Source of the DNA: Rhipicephalus microplus
Taxonomy: Eukaryota; Arthropoda; Arachnida; Ixodida; Ixodidae
Assembly (NCBI RefSeq): GCF_043290135.1
Contig: NC_134705.1
Coordinates: forward strand, 99,016,239 to 99,080,238
Reading direction: 5' to 3'
Length of the DNA stretch: 64,000 bases
Positions 1 to 11,869 of the stretch are shown in pieces; the stretch's first letter is position 1, and every line of letters begins with the position of its first letter. The notes below the pieces were generated by a model. The model was not told where the DNA came from and made no database searches. It was given only the letters and a program-made list of their open reading frames with translations. The translations under genes were made by a program, and so were the position numbers.

Positions 1-1500
1 ACTCCTTCTACCAACTCACCGTCGAAACAAACACGTTCCAATGATTGAAGTTAACATAAATGGGTGCCTCATTCCTAGAATTTCACGCATTCGTGTGCTA
101 GGTTTATTTATTCAAAACAACCGACTTGATACGCACACACTCGAAGCTTTGCGCAATACCATTTAAAACACCGTAGGAATGTTAGAAAGAATCTGAGGGA
201 AAAATGGAGGGCTCCGAGAGTCAGAGTTACTTCGTGTTATACAAGCTTTTGTTATTAGTAAAATCACATATACCCTTCCTTACCATCACCTTAAATTAGC
301 AGAGGAGGAATCGGTCAACACCCTCCTCCACAGAGTTTAAAAATACGCGCTAGGCATTACAATCAATACCTCCAATGCACTACTCCCCCAGACAGGAGTC
401 GTAAATGCCCTATGTGAAATCCGTGAAGCCCATTTAACAGCTCAATACGCAAGGCTCGCGACCACTAGCGCAGGTCGCCACATTTTATCGTCTACCGGAA
501 TAAACTTCACCTCACTCACCAATGCTAAATACAACATTCCCCAAAACATACACAAACAATTACTCATACCGCCCCTTCCTAAAAACATGCATCCAACCTA
601 TCATACTAAGCGCCAAATCCAAAGAGCAAAAGCTCTTCAGAAAAATGGCATAGAGCCAATGACGTGCTCTATGTCGATGCGGCAGAATACCCGTCCTCCT
701 CATCCTATACCCTCTCTGCTGTCGACTATAACGGCAAGGCGCTCACAATGGCATCCGTCACTGTCAACTCTTCGGAGGAGGCAAAGGAGGCTGCCATCGC
801 TTTAGGTCTATCCATCCTCAATATCACTATGATTGTAAGTGACTCCAAAACTGCCATACGCAACTTAGGCGCAGGTCGCATCTCATCAACTGCCCTTTCA
901 ATTCTTAAGAAACATCCTCCCACGCAAGACGTGGCTTTCATATGGACGCCCGCGCATGCGGGGTTGAGGTGCAATGAGGCGGCTCATACCTGTGCTCGAG
1001 GAATGACCGGCCGAGCGCAGGCCTCTGATGGTGCTTTAGACCACGCGGCGTTTTTCAGCGCGAGAGATCGTCTTTTGACCTTCCACGATATAACAAATCA
1101 CTACCGCCTACGGCGCACTACATAGCCCCCTTTAGATCATGGAGCTTCGCGCTACCATGAAATACTATGGCGCCAGTTACAGACTCGTACGTTTCCTACC
1201 CCATCTTTTCGCCATTTTATACACCCTGCGATATACCCTTCCCCTTTGTGCATTTTCTGTCAACAAAGAGCTAACCTAGACCATATCATGTGGGGGTACT
1301 CGAAACCCACCACCCAATTCTCTACACATTAATAGTAAGAAGCCGTGGGAGGCTGCTATGCGCAGCTCGGCACCCGAGGTCCAGGACTAGATGTTGGATT
1401 GGGCCAAGAGGGTAGCGGAGACCTACACTGGGTAGGCCCCTCTGACACTCCACCACCGCACCTTTCCCTCTTGGGATGAATAAAGTTTTTCTCCTCCTCT
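1..1500 (+). pseudogene. LINE 3' fragment: RT thumb, RNase H and C-terminal part of ORF2, plus 3' UTR
   Basis: This is the 3' end of a non-LTR retrotransposon whose 5' part lies outside the window. Bases ~40-660 encode the region after the RT core, including a VLGLFIQ-like stretch near 100 and an 'REAHLTAQYARL' stretch near 430 that matches the same place in LINE-C (36349). RNase H follows at 664-1125 in another frame: YVDA (first catalytic Asp), a later SDS and WTPAHAG. After ~1126 the frame shifts again to a C-terminal segment with an LDHIMWG-like piece. The coding part ends near 1380, and the 3' UTR has AATAAA at 1479-1484. Stops near 165 and 340 and at least two frameshifts make it a pseudogene. 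RNase H after RT is typical of I-superfamily LINEs. Clade assignment is inference. Confidence 0.8.
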
Positions 1501-1730
1501 CCTCCTGCTCTCAGACGCGAGAGCAAGAACGCACGTCCGCTCTCTTCGAAAGTTCGAAAGGGACTGCAACGCCGCATGGAAACAGAGTGAGCGGACGCGC
1601 GCTTGTGTGACGCCGAGGTGCTGCGGGTGGACTCGGCCGTCTGAACCCGATTGCTGCTGACAGAAGGAGTGGCTTTCCTGCATGACATGGACGTCTCAGC
1701 GGTCAAGATGGCGGACCCATGCGCAACTCT

Positions 1731-1807
1731 GCTACCTAAAGGTAGCATATAAATTAACTCTAAACAGTGCTAGGAAGCCTACACAACCGCCTTTTGTAGG
1801 CTTCCTA
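1731..1807. repeat. Two adjacent perfect inverted repeats (hairpins)
   Basis: The first hairpin has 7-bp arms (GCTACCT at 1731-1737 and its complement at 1740-1746) with a 2-nt loop. The second has 13-bp perfect arms (1771-1783 TAGGAAGCCTACA; 1795-1807 its complement) with an 11-nt loop. They sit just outside the 1830-2230 repeat copy and may belong to the terminus of that element. No function is assigned. Confidence 0.7.
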
Positions 1808-1829
1808 AACGGCGCTAACCCCTAGTTTA

Positions 1830-2250
1830 CCCTGAAACATCCGCTTTATACAGCGAGCGAAGTTCTCCTGCCACCGACACGCAGCATCGTTCGCACTGGA
1901 CGCACCCCACGACGCCGAATATGTGATCTACCACGGGATGAACGCGGGATGGATGCGCTGGCACCAAGTAGTTGTCGCGGCTCGCAAAGGCCACTACGCT
2001 ATCCGCTGTTCTAGATCTCGAATATTCTCGTACGCAGAAAGCAAGGAGAAGCAGTATGGCTTGATTTGCTGGCAAGTCGCTCTCTTGTAATGCAGGAAGA
2101 GCAGAAAAAACCACCGACGCGAGGCCTTGGCGCATGGGTTCGTCTTGCTCCGCAAGACCACGACAAGCTCGCTCACGCCAACGACAAGCCCGGTCACCTC
2201 TTTCACGAAATAGGGACGTCAAGTTGGCACAGAGTCAGTTAAACTCCCTT
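1830..2250 (-). repeat. Dispersed repeat family Q, copy A
   Basis: Read on the minus strand this stretch matches the plus strand at 10240-10920. Shared landmarks, in order, are a run around CCTATTTCG, GCTTGTCG, AGCAAGACGAACCCA, a GCGACTT block, AGCCGCGACAA, CATCCCGCGTTC, CCGTGGTAGAT, GGGGTGCGTCCAG and GGATG. Open frames cross it on the minus strand (up to 131 codons), but copy B does not conserve them, so I do not call a gene. It may be the remnant of a DNA transposon. I could not identify the family. Confidence 0.6.
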
Positions 2251-2515
2251 TGTTTACAACATTCAGTTACGTGAACTGCGACTTGACAAGTGACCCGGCC
2301 GCTGGATAAAAAAAAAAAATAGGCCGATCCCCCGTACAGTGGGAATGGATAATATGTGAAGCACAAATTAGGATAGGTGATAGGTCACTTGAAAATCAGC
2401 ACAACGTAAAGAGGCGGAGGTAAATAATGCCGTACGTGACTTCCATGTCATGTTTGCACGTTTCATTTACCTTCGCAATCTATTAACGTCACCTGACACC
2501 AACTTTGGTACATAT

Positions 2516-3048
2516 CCTCTTGACTTCCAGGTAGGATTTAGGTCCACAGAATTTCCTGAAAATTTCCCAAGAGGGTGTGTAGGTGACAAAGGTAAATGTG
2601 AAACTTATTAGTTCCGTGATGCCTGCAGTTTTGGTACTTTGTAATGAAGTTCCAGCGTTCAAATAATTGGAAGCTGGAACCTAAATAACTCGTCAAGTAG
2701 TGAACTTGAACCAACACAAAGCAAGGTTACTGAAGGAAATTGTTAAAATAATGGAATAACAGTTCATTAATCAAAACTTAAAAAGAATATTTGAAAAATA
2801 GAAAAAAATGGACATTGACTTTCGCCGTTAAACTTCTGAAGTGCTGCTCTGTTGAACGCCACCATGTTTTCTTTTTTGTTTCGGAATCTGCTGGCGCAAT
2901 TTCAACAAAATATCGTAAACAGCACTTGTAGATATCTAAAATTTCGGACAACTATTTTAGAGGAGCAAGAGATGCTGAGATCTTTGTAAGGACGGAGTAA
3001 TTGATGTCCAATATCTTGGACAAATCGCCAAAGCTGTAACTCAGAATG
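2516..3048. mobile_element. ~530-bp insertion inside composite repeat copy 1
   Basis: The first ~148-bp unit of copy 1 is interrupted between '...TTTGGTACATAT' and 'ATATGAAGCTAGCG...'. The matching unit in copy 2 (around 6722) is continuous. ATAT on both sides could be a 4-bp target duplication. No terminal inverted repeats or coding capacity are visible. The sequence is A/T rich. The identity of the element is unknown. Confidence 0.45.
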
Positions 3049-4558
3049 ATATGAAGCTAGCGAAAGGGCCGCGAGTGTGCTATGAGCGTAGCATAAAGTC
3101 ATAACTTACATGACATCCATATCATAATCATCATGTTTGAACGTGTCATTTAGATTCGTCGTATTCACGTTACGTAATACTAAATTTGGTGCACGTGGAA
3201 CTTGTGAAACTGCCGTGAGAACGCTATGAGCATAGTATGTATTCATGTTTTACATGAAACGCGTATTACAATGATCAGGTTTGGACGTGTCATTTACCTT
3301 CGTCGTCTGCTCACTTGCAGTGATACCAAATTTGGTACATGGGGAGCTAGCGCAACGGCTGCGATCGCGTCATGAATGACCCAATATACTCCGACGCCAC
3401 GTTGACGTCCGCGCAGGCTAGGCGCAGCGACATCACGCTAGCAAAATGCTTGCACTCTATAGTGTGACGCCAGGCGCGACCAGAGTCCGTCAGCACGGCC
3501 CGGTGGCAACCGACACGAAATGCGACATGCTGCGTTTCGCACCGACTACGTTACTTAGCACCACATCGGCCTCTCTTCGTTACGGAGGGACGCCATGTGC
3601 GCTCAAATGCGCATGCGTAAAAACAACGCAGCGTGGCGTACGCCTGTGAGTATATGGCAGGCAGATTCACAATGAAGGCCCTGGGTAGATCCACTGATTT
3701 CTACTAGGGGGATATCGGCGCCAGGCATGGCATCGGCAGCGTGACGCGATAAAACAAACGCCGGCGCGCACGCGTGACGGGTCACGTAAAAGTGTATTGG
3801 CGCCTTGAGTGTGGCGTGTATTATTGTTCTCCCACGACACGTATCTTATGATTATTATGTGTGCACCATTCGCATACATTCGCTATTCATTCACGTGACG
3901 TAATACCGAATTTTGGCATTTGTGAAGGTAGCGAAATGACCGCGAGCGCATCATGAGTGTGGGACGTAGTCATGTTGTTACATCACACGCATGTCATGAT
4001 CATGTTTGGACGTGTCATTTTGTTATGTCGTCCATTCGCGTAACGTAATACCAAATTTGGTACATGTGCAGCAAGTGAAACGGCCGTGAGCACATCATGA
4101 GCGTAGCATGTAGTCATACTTTTACATGACACGCATCTCGTGATTATCATGTTTGCACCATAAAATCACATACCTTCGTCATCCACTCAAGTCCCGTGAT
4201 ACCAAATTCGATATGTGCAAAGCTAGCGAAACAGCCACGAGCATATCACGAGCTTGGCATGTAGTCCTGTTGTTACATGCCACGCATATCATTATTTTTA
4301 TGTTAGCGTCTGCCGCTTGTGTTCATCATGCAGTCATGTCATACCTTACCAGTTTTGCAGCATGTCATGTGAATGAAACTACCGCATGAGCAGCAAGACC
4401 ACAACATGTAAATCCTGACCTTTATGACATGCATGTCATGATTTTCATAGAATGACCTCTCAGTTATCTTTGTCATACAGTCATGTTGCACAGTACCAAG
4501 TTTGGAATTGATACCATTATCCAAACGGCCAGGAGAGCTAGAAGTCATAAGCGGCTAC

Positions 4559-4560
<2 letters not shown>

Positions 4561-4638
<78 letters not shown>
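4561..4638. repeat. (GATA)n microsatellite
   Basis: About 19 uninterrupted AGAT units form the 3' edge of composite repeat copy 1. The same tract, of different length, ends copy 2 (8545-8588) and the fragment at 61974-62031. Confidence 0.98.
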
Positions 4639-4680
4639 GCACAAAGTTGTCGAAGTTCGCCAAGAAATGCTTCGCATTTA

Positions 4681-5884
4681 AAAACTACGTGCGGCCTGCT
4701 GCGTGTTGCCGAAGTGGCGGGATGGGCCTATAGTTCACCTCGCCCCTGCTCTGGCGCCACTGCTCCTCCCAGAAGAAATGCCTTCACATTAATTTCTATG
4801 CGGGACGGTAGGCCATCGATTCTGAATTGTTATTAGGGGTACCTATCGCACCCCATATGTGAACAGTTTGCCCTAGGAAGGCCAAAAATTTGCAGAGTAA
4901 AGGTCTCAATGAATGCTTTCCGTTTGATTTACTTGAACTGTAAATGAGTTTTCTATTGCAGAAATATTAGGAAGTAGCTTTACTTCTTTCTTCAAGGCAA
5001 ATCAGCGAATCATGCAAACACTGAGGAGAGGGGCCGAAGGGCCCGGACACTCTTAAATTTGAAAGTAGCTTTTCATCTGTCTCTCTCTTACGGGCATTAT
5101 GACAATTTTATGGCAGGTTGATTAGGTTAGTAAATTTGACTCAGTTGATAAATCAGTGGCGCATAAGTAAAGAGCGTCAAAAGAACACACGCATTTATGA
5201 TAAGTGCTTTTAGGTATTTTTTTCTTTTGCCTCTGTTTCTTTACTGGCTACTTTTTTAGCTCTTATCGTTGTTTCTGTTTGGCATATCATTTTCAACGGC
5301 TCACGAAACTCACCTTGTTATTCGTCCTTCCGCACCCCTCCACCCCGAAAAAAACAACAACAACGGCTTTGCCTACGTGCTTGAATTCTAAACCACACAA
5401 AGTACTTAAGGTAGTGTAGGAATTATAACTGAATTATAACCCCGCGTTTTACTTGCACAGCGGCACACAACAGCTTCACGGCATCACACCGCTAGAAAAC
5501 AACGCCTGCTACCAATGCGCGCACAATAAAAATCAACACTCACACACACAAAAACATGTGTCTAGCTGCCCACACATGCGATCACACAAAGCAGTGGTCA
5601 TGCTCAATAAATCTTGCGGCGACCACAATGCTGCACGCACTGGCGTCTACTTTGCGTACGCAACCAATGACGTTCTTCTGCTCCCTGATGGTCCTTGGCC
5701 AAATTTATTCTTCAGCCAGGCTTACCGATGCTATACATTTGAGGAGAAATTGTAGTACTGCAAGCTAGCGTCTCTTCTCGCATTCGACTTGCACAGTGGC
5801 CCACACAGCGGCACAACAGACTCGTTGCGTTATAGCGCTAAAAAGAAAAGCATCTGCTCACGTTCACACTATAAAAACTGTTCC
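4681..5884. other. Gene-free spacer
   Basis: I see no supported gene, tRNA or element boundary here. The sequence has short A- and T-rich runs and an ACA-rich stretch around 5530-5560. Open frames are short and lack recognisable domains. Confidence 0.5.
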
Positions 5885-6544
5885 TAAAGGGCCACTCACC
5901 AGGTTTGAAAATTTCGAGCTGACAAGCGCAATGCGTAGATGATCACGTCTGTCCAAAAAATCAACGCTACGCGCCACGTAAATGGGTAAAATTTTAGTAT
6001 AAACACTGATCTCCCTTCCTTTTGCGGGCGCGCGCATAGACAAAGAGGGGATGACGTGCGCGTATGAATGGCCTTACATACACGGCAATGTAGTGACGTT
6101 GGTCTTCTACATAGACGACCATGTTCTGACATTGCCAACAGTGACACGTGACATAGCGAAAATTACTTATAAGAACACGCGTAGTTTGTGCATTTTTTGC
6201 TTGAAGAGACAAATAAACCTCGATAAATACTGAAACGTAATAAGGGATAGCGAGCGTTTTTTTTTTCATTTTTTTCCACGTGAACTGCAACGAGATGCGG
6301 GGCTAATGTGCTGGCGTTTCGCATGCGTTCGTGTCCGCGAGATTGTGCGGTCAGAGTGTAGAGGGATGTGGCGGATTGACTGACTTGACCGGAAGACAAT
6401 ACGTCCGCGCGGTATGGTTGTTTATTCTCCATCTGCCGAGCTGCGGCGGCACGCGAGTACGGACTGCCGCCTTGAAAGGAGGAAACGAGAGGAGGAGGAA
6501 AGCGTACGAGGGAGGATGTTTGCGGCATATACAAAAAATTGGCA
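5885..6544. repeat. Diverged dispersed repeat, related to 25764-26520
   Basis: The segment starting CAGGTTTGAAAATTT (5900) shares ordered landmarks with 25776 onward: CAGGTTTGA, GCAATGC, CTACGCG, a T-run near an ACGT motif, GCGAGATGCG/GAGATGCGGG, then CCATCTGCCGAG/CCATCTCCGAG. Divergence is high. No protein is evident. Confidence 0.45.
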
Positions 6545-7091
6545 GAACTCACGTACAGTGGTAATCGATGATATTCGAAGCACGAATGAGAAATGTTGAT
6601 ATGTCATTTTAAAATCAGCACAACGTTACAAGCTGGAGTTAAATGATGCCAGAAAGGACTTCCGTGCCATGATTATCAAGTTTGAATGTGTCGTTTACCT
6701 TCGTCATCTATTCACTTTACCTGATAGCAAATTTGTGTATGTGGAGCTAGCGAAACGGCCGCGAGCACACTATGAGCATGGTACGTTGTTATGTTCTTAT
6801 ACAGGACACGTGTGTCAGGATTATCATGTTTGCACCAGTCATATATCTCATCATCCATTGACGTCACGTAACACCAAATTTTGTTATGTGGAGCTAGCAA
6901 AACAGCCATGAGCGCATCATGAAGGGCCAATATACTCCAATGTAGCGTTGACGTGCGTGCACGCTTAGCACAGTGGTGCTACATTAGCAAAATGCGAGCA
7001 CAATATAGCCGGATGCCAGCGTCCGTCGGCGTGGCCCCACGGCAACCGGCGTGCAATTTGTCAAGCTGCACATCGCGCCGATGCGTTACCC

Positions 7092-7342
7092 GCCACGCCG
7101 CGGTGGTCTAGTGGCTCAGGTACTCGGCGGCTGACCCGCAGGTCGCGGGTTCGAATCCCGGCTGCGACGGCTGCATTTCCGATGGAGGCGGAAATGTCGT
7201 AGTCCCGTGCGCTCAGATTTGGGTGCGCGTTAAAAAACCCCAGGTAATCGATTTTTCCAGAGCCCTCTACTACGGCGTCTCTCGTAATCATATGGTAGTT
7301 TTGGGACCTGAAAACCCACAAATGAATCAAATCAATCAAATT
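7092..7342 (+). mobile_element. tRNA-headed SINE (Ruka-like)
   Basis: The head reads GCCGCGGTGGTCTAGTGG with a Pol III A-box-like stretch and a B box GGTTCGAATCC at ~7149. The body ends in the tail region CAAATCAATCAA. A 12-bp perfect target duplication, GATGCGTTACCC, flanks it (7080-7091 and 7343-7354). It is nested in composite repeat copy 2. The tRNA-like head is not a functional tRNA gene. Confidence 0.92.
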
Positions 7343-8115
7343 GATGCGTTACCCAGACAACACTGCATGTCTTTCTTTTCGGGACGGGGGAGGCCGGACG
7401 CGCTGAAACGCGCAGGCGTCAAAGCAACGCTGCGCGGCGTGCGCCTGCGAAAATATGGCACGGCTGGTGCCTGGTGTGGCAACGCCGGCGTAACGCGACG
7501 AAATGAACGCCGGCGAGCACGCACACCGGGTCACGTCGAAATGTATTGGCGCATTGACTGTGGCATGTAGTCATGGTCTCGCAGGACACACATCTCATGA
7601 TTATCATGTTTGCATCAGTCACATACATTCGTCATTCATTGGTGCCACATAATACCAAATTTGGCATATGTGAGGCTAGCGAAACGGCCGCGATGGCATT
7701 GTCAGTATGGCATGTAGTAATGTTGTTTTATGACACGCATGTCGTGATTATCATGTTTGGTTGTGCAATTCACCTATGTTGTCCCTTCGCGTCACGTAAT
7801 ACCAAGTTTGGTACATGTAAAACTAGCAAAACGGCCGCGGGCGCATCGTGGATGTAGCTTGTAGTCATGTTATTACATGACACACATCTCATATTTATCA
7901 TGTTTGCTCCAGTCACATACTTTTGTCATCCATTCACGTACATTAATACCAAATTTTGTATATGTAACGCTAGCGAAACGGCCGTGAGCGCACCATGAGC
8001 GTGGCATGTAGTCATGTTATATGACACACATGTTACGATTTTCATGTTAGGGTCTGTCGTTTGTGTTCGCCATGCAATCATCCCATACCACACAAGTTTT
8101 TCAACATGCCATCTG

Positions 8116-8355
8116 GATGATTGATATTTTGTGTTTAACGTCCAAAAACCACCATATGATTCTGAGAGGTGCCGTAGTGAAGGGCTCCCATAATTTCGAC
8201 CACATGGTGTTCTTTAACGTGCACCCAAATCTGAGCAAATGGGCCTGCAACATTTCTGCCTCCATTGGAAATGCTGCCGCCGCAGCCGGGATTCGATCGC
8301 GTGACCTGCGGGTCAACAGCCGAGTACCTTAGTCACTAGACCACCGCGACGGGGC
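8116..8355 (-). mobile_element. tRNA-headed SINE (Ruka-like)
   Basis: The minus-strand copy starts on the plus strand with GATGATTGATATT and ends with the reversed tRNA head (CACTAGACCACCGCGACGGGG). The target duplication TGCCATCTG lies at 8107-8115 and 8356-8364. It is nested in composite repeat copy 2. Confidence 0.9.
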
Positions 8356-8544
8356 TGCCATCTGAACGAAACCACCGCAAGAGCTGCAGTACATGAAAAT
8401 TATTCATGATATTCATTAAATGCATGCCATAATTTTCATGTTATGACTAGTCAAATATGTTCTTCATACAGTCATCTTACGCCATATCAAGTTTGGTATT
8501 GATAACATTATCGAAATGGCCAGGAGAGCTAAAAGTCCTAGGCG

Positions 8545-8588
<44 letters not shown>
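8545..8588. repeat. (GATA)n microsatellite
   Basis: Eleven GATA units close composite repeat copy 2. Confidence 0.97.
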
Positions 8589-8640
8589 CGATCAAAGTCG
8601 ACAAAGGTTGCTATGAAATGCCTCTCGTTTGAAACACAGT

Positions 8641-10239
8641 GTAAGAGATGACACACAGAGTTCAGGGAACACAGTTTATGTTACGTGGGGGTGCGGTGGC
8701 GCGTGTTCCGACGCTCACCACAGGGCTTCCCCCCTGCCCCCCCCCCCCAGAGACGAATCTGAAGCTCAAGTGAACGCGGTGAGCCAGAGGCACTTGGTCT
8801 TGGTCGCATAGGTGTATCAGCCGCGGGGGCAAAGGGGCACTAGCCCCCCACTGAGCAAAGTTGGCGGGGGGTTCAGCTCCCCCACTTTAGACAGCGGTCC
8901 GTCTTGGCTGCACGCTGGAAAAACAAACAAGTAAGGCGAATTTTCCTGTCACAACAATAATCACTCAATTAAGTTCATTTGGTGGAATGAAAAATTTGCG
9001 AGGCAATGTTACAAAATAGTGCAATTTTGTCAACATTTCCGCTGTGATAATTTTCCTTGTGTGCTTTTTGTCGTGTCGGTCGCCTATGCGACTCTTTCGT
9101 GTCTTCAGCTGTAGTAGTACAGAACAGGCATGCACTGAACAGGGGCCCTATAATAATATATTCTTTGTTTATGTTTTTATTCTGCCGTGACTCGTTGATG
9201 AAGTTACAGATGCGAACGAGCAAACTTTTTTAACCGGTAAAAGCATTTCCTGTTTCCAGAAAATAATTTTCTTGGATAAGGATAGATCGTCACAGCTGCT
9301 CCGTCGAAGCTGTTGTGAGCCGATGAGAGTGACGAGTCGTTCTTGATGTTTAAGTTTTCTTTACGGAAACTCCAAAAAAATTTTCCGCTTTAGTCTCTGA
9401 TAAACCTGATCAGCCTTGTTTACAGTAACTTGGAGCAATAGCGGTAGCTTGCAAAGTAACCATGAATGAAGCAGTGGACTTAGGCTCAGTAGAAAGCTCA
9501 GATTTTAAGCTTACACCACAACTTGACCCACCGGACAAGTGAGAAGGTGAAAGACCATTGTTTTTAGCACAATGAAGGCTTAGTTAAAATACATCTCGGA
9601 CAGCAAAGAAGCACACACGTGTAGCGCTGCTTATTTCTCTCTATTTCTCTTTCTATCAGACAGTGGGAGCTCACAGAGATGCATATGCACACAAACTAGT
9701 AAACACCATTATGCTGCAAGTAGAACTAATATGTTATACTAATAATCCATATCGCCACCTGCAATAAATAGCCGCTGCATATGTAATTGGCAGCTAGCCT
9801 ACTTCAATTACATTTAGAAGGAGATGCTTTCCAGCTTCGTAACGTCATTTAACAAGAGGCGAGTTTGTGGAACAAAGAAAATTTTAAATGCCGAAGAACC
9901 AATGACAAAAAATATGCCGTATCAAAAATAGATTATCCTCTTATTCTTTACATGGTCGTTTATAAGTGGTCATTACGCGATGGATCAATTACGCGTCAAT
10001 TTTCGCCTCGCGTAACAAGCTGGTGCTGTGTGCTCGACAAAGACTGTTTACACCAACCAAATACAGCTAACGACCATTTAGATACGAAGCAATGAGGGTA
10101 GCTTAACGTTATCATCGCCAAAATTTGGTCTTGCAATGGAAAAATTGTTTAGCCCGTTTGTATTGGCGTATTTATGCAGGCGCCTGGGGGCCCCTTAGAA
10201 ATGGCAATACAAATACGATGAATGTAAACAATGTAAACA
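8641..10239. other. Gene-free spacer
   Basis: Nothing codable was recognised. A C-run lies near 8740 and a G-rich/C-rich palindromic patch around 8825-8885 (GGGGGCAAAGGGGCACTAGC... GCTCCCCC). The remainder is A/T rich with short chance open frames. Confidence 0.5.
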
Positions 10240-10920
10240 ACAACAAACGAGCGTTTAAACCACTTTGTTCCTACTTCACGTCCTATTTCGCACAAGAGGT
10301 GCCCGAGCTTGTCGCGGTCTTGCAGAGCAAGACGAACCCACAAAGGCTGCTGGCGTCATCGGTTTCTTCTGCTTTTCATGAATTGCAAGACAGCGACTTC
10401 TTAGTGCAGTAAGCAGAACTGCTTCCTCATCCTTCATGCGTGCGAGAATCACTGAAGCTTACACCATGGGTAGTTAGTGGCATTTTCTAGCCGCGACAAG
10501 AACCGGGTGACTGAGCATTCATCCCGCGTTCGTCCCGTGGTAGATGGCAGATTCGGCAGGGTCCACCATAGAGGTCTAGTGGCTACGGTACTCGGCTGCG
10601 GATCCGCAGGTCGAGGGATAGAATCCCGGCTGTGGTGACGGCATTTTCATTGGAGATGAAAATGCTATAGGCCCGTGTGCTCAGATTGGTTTGCGCGTTA
10701 AAGAACCTCTGGTGGTCGGAATTTCGGGAGCCCTCCATTAAGGCATCTTCATAATCATATGGTGGTTTCAGGACGTGAAACACCCCATATCAATTATTCA
10801 GTAATCAATCATTGGAATTGGTGGCGTGGGGTGCGTCCAGCGTGAATGACACTGCGTTTCGGCAGCAGGGAAATTCCAGCCACTACAAAAAACGGATGCT
10901 TCAGCATGAACTTAGAGTAA
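10240..10920 (+). repeat. Dispersed repeat family Q, copy B (with nested SINE)
   Basis: It matches 1830-2250 in inverted orientation with the same landmark order. The SINE at about 10563-10822 splits it: the match stops at GCAGATTCGGCAGG and resumes at GGCGTGGGGTGCGTCCAG. After GGATGCTTCAG the two copies diverge sharply. That could be an element end or a former exon edge. Confidence 0.55.
10563..10822 (+). mobile_element. tRNA-headed SINE (Ruka-like), diverged
   Basis: The head reads GAGGTCTAGTGGCTACGGTACTCGG with a degenerate B box (AGGGATAGAATCC). The body has GTTAAAGAACCTC and ends CAATCAATCATTGG. It is clearly older than the other copies. No clean target duplication was found, but the repeat Q break supports the limits. 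Confidence 0.8.
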
Positions 10921-11690
10921 GGCGGGTGCTGCGCTAAGAGCTCGAAGATTTCTTTGAAGTAATGGCTGATGTAGGTTTTGTTGGTGACACGTATTGATTT
11001 GTTTCAACAAGCGCCGTAGGCACGCGTCACGTTTATTGCGCGTGATTTGATGAGTTAGCGGTGCAGTGAGCGGTGGTCATTGCAGGCGTTGCGGGCGAAT
11101 GGACGATGCGGCAGCTGCAGGCGCTGCGGCGAGTGCGCGGCAGGCCAAGGAGAGAGGTACGTCAGCGCGCATTGCGAGGAGAGCGTGATGTCAGCGAGAC
11201 ACCACGCCAACACCTCCGGCACGCGGCAAGTTTGTACGGAGGAACTCGTTACGCAAGGAGCTTTTCCGTGTTTTATGACCGACTTCTCATGCTGCACAGC
11301 TGTTCACTGGCCACACCGTATATTTAGGCAGTGGGCCTTGACCTCCAAAGTGGTTCCACTGGAAATTTTTCCTGTGCGTTGTTGAACAATAAAAATTCGC
11401 AGCGTGAGCGTTAACTAAAACCAGGCTGCTGGGCCCTGTGTCCGATCGGAGTTTTTGTCCCCTACTGCAATTTGCAGTGATTGGCATACTCCAGTAAAGA
11501 AAGCCGGGCAGCACGGCGTGCTTTGCCTCTCCCCAGGTTTCTTTCCTGCGACACCGCAACGAGAGCCAACGTTAACGTTGCCGCCAGTGTAGGCGCTAGC
11601 ACCCACTGGTTCACAATTACTAATGGTTTTCTTCAGTGGGTGATGGCTGAATTTTTCAGGGGCGAAGCTCTTTAAGCTGTGGTTTATGCG
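10921..11690. other. Gene-free spacer
   Basis: A GC-rich patch at 11080-11200 has alanine/arginine-rich open frames in several phases on both strands, which suggests composition and not coding. AATAAA at 11388-11393 is isolated. No domain is recognised. Confidence 0.45.
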
Positions 11691-11694
11691 TCCG

Positions 11695-11833
11695 TGATGT
11701 ATGTAGCGTGAGGAAGAAGATGGACACATGCAGAAGCGCATTGCTATCGCCTGGCTCACTCGGCTGTTCGCTCCCTGGCTACACTTTGCCTCCTGCTGCT
11801 GCCGCTGCTGCCGCCGCTGCCGCCACTGCCATT

Positions 11834-11869
<36 letters not shown>

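Larger units (their letters stand above)
2331..4680 (+). repeat. Composite tandem-unit repeat, copy 1
   Basis: The block holds ~148-bp units, each with an AATACCAAATTTGGTA-like core followed by a GAAGCTAGCGAAACGGCC-like stretch. Cores are seen near 2495, 3175 and 3321, then a ~550-bp non-tandem centre (CCAATATACTCC... to ...GTATTGGCGC), then cores near 3902, 4046, 4197 and a shortened one near 4491. It closes with GGCCAGGAGAGCTA, a (GATA)n tract and AAATGCTTCGCATTTAAA. Copy 2 at 6545 has the same order, so this is a dispersed family and not a local duplication product alone. Non-coding. Confidence 0.75.
6545..8640 (+). repeat. Composite tandem-unit repeat, copy 2
   Basis: It has the same architecture as copy 1. 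Unit cores lie near 6722 and 6870, then the non-tandem centre (from CCAATATACTCC at ~6927), then cores near 7650, 7798, 7946 and a shortened one near 8495, followed by GGCCAGGAGAGCTA and (GATA)n. Core spacing is 148 bp. It carries two SINEs (7092-7342 and 8116-8355) that copy 1 lacks, so copy 1 supplies the empty sites. It lacks the 2516-3048 insertion and has one fewer unit before the centre. Confidence 0.75.

Noticed and set aside
3160..4520. Possible CRISPR-like array from regular ~148-bp spacing
   Set aside because: Units are long, diverged and without short identical repeats and unique spacers; the genome is eukaryotic.
7100..7170. Possible tRNA gene
   Set aside because: It is the head of a SINE bounded by target duplications, with the same body as the other copies.
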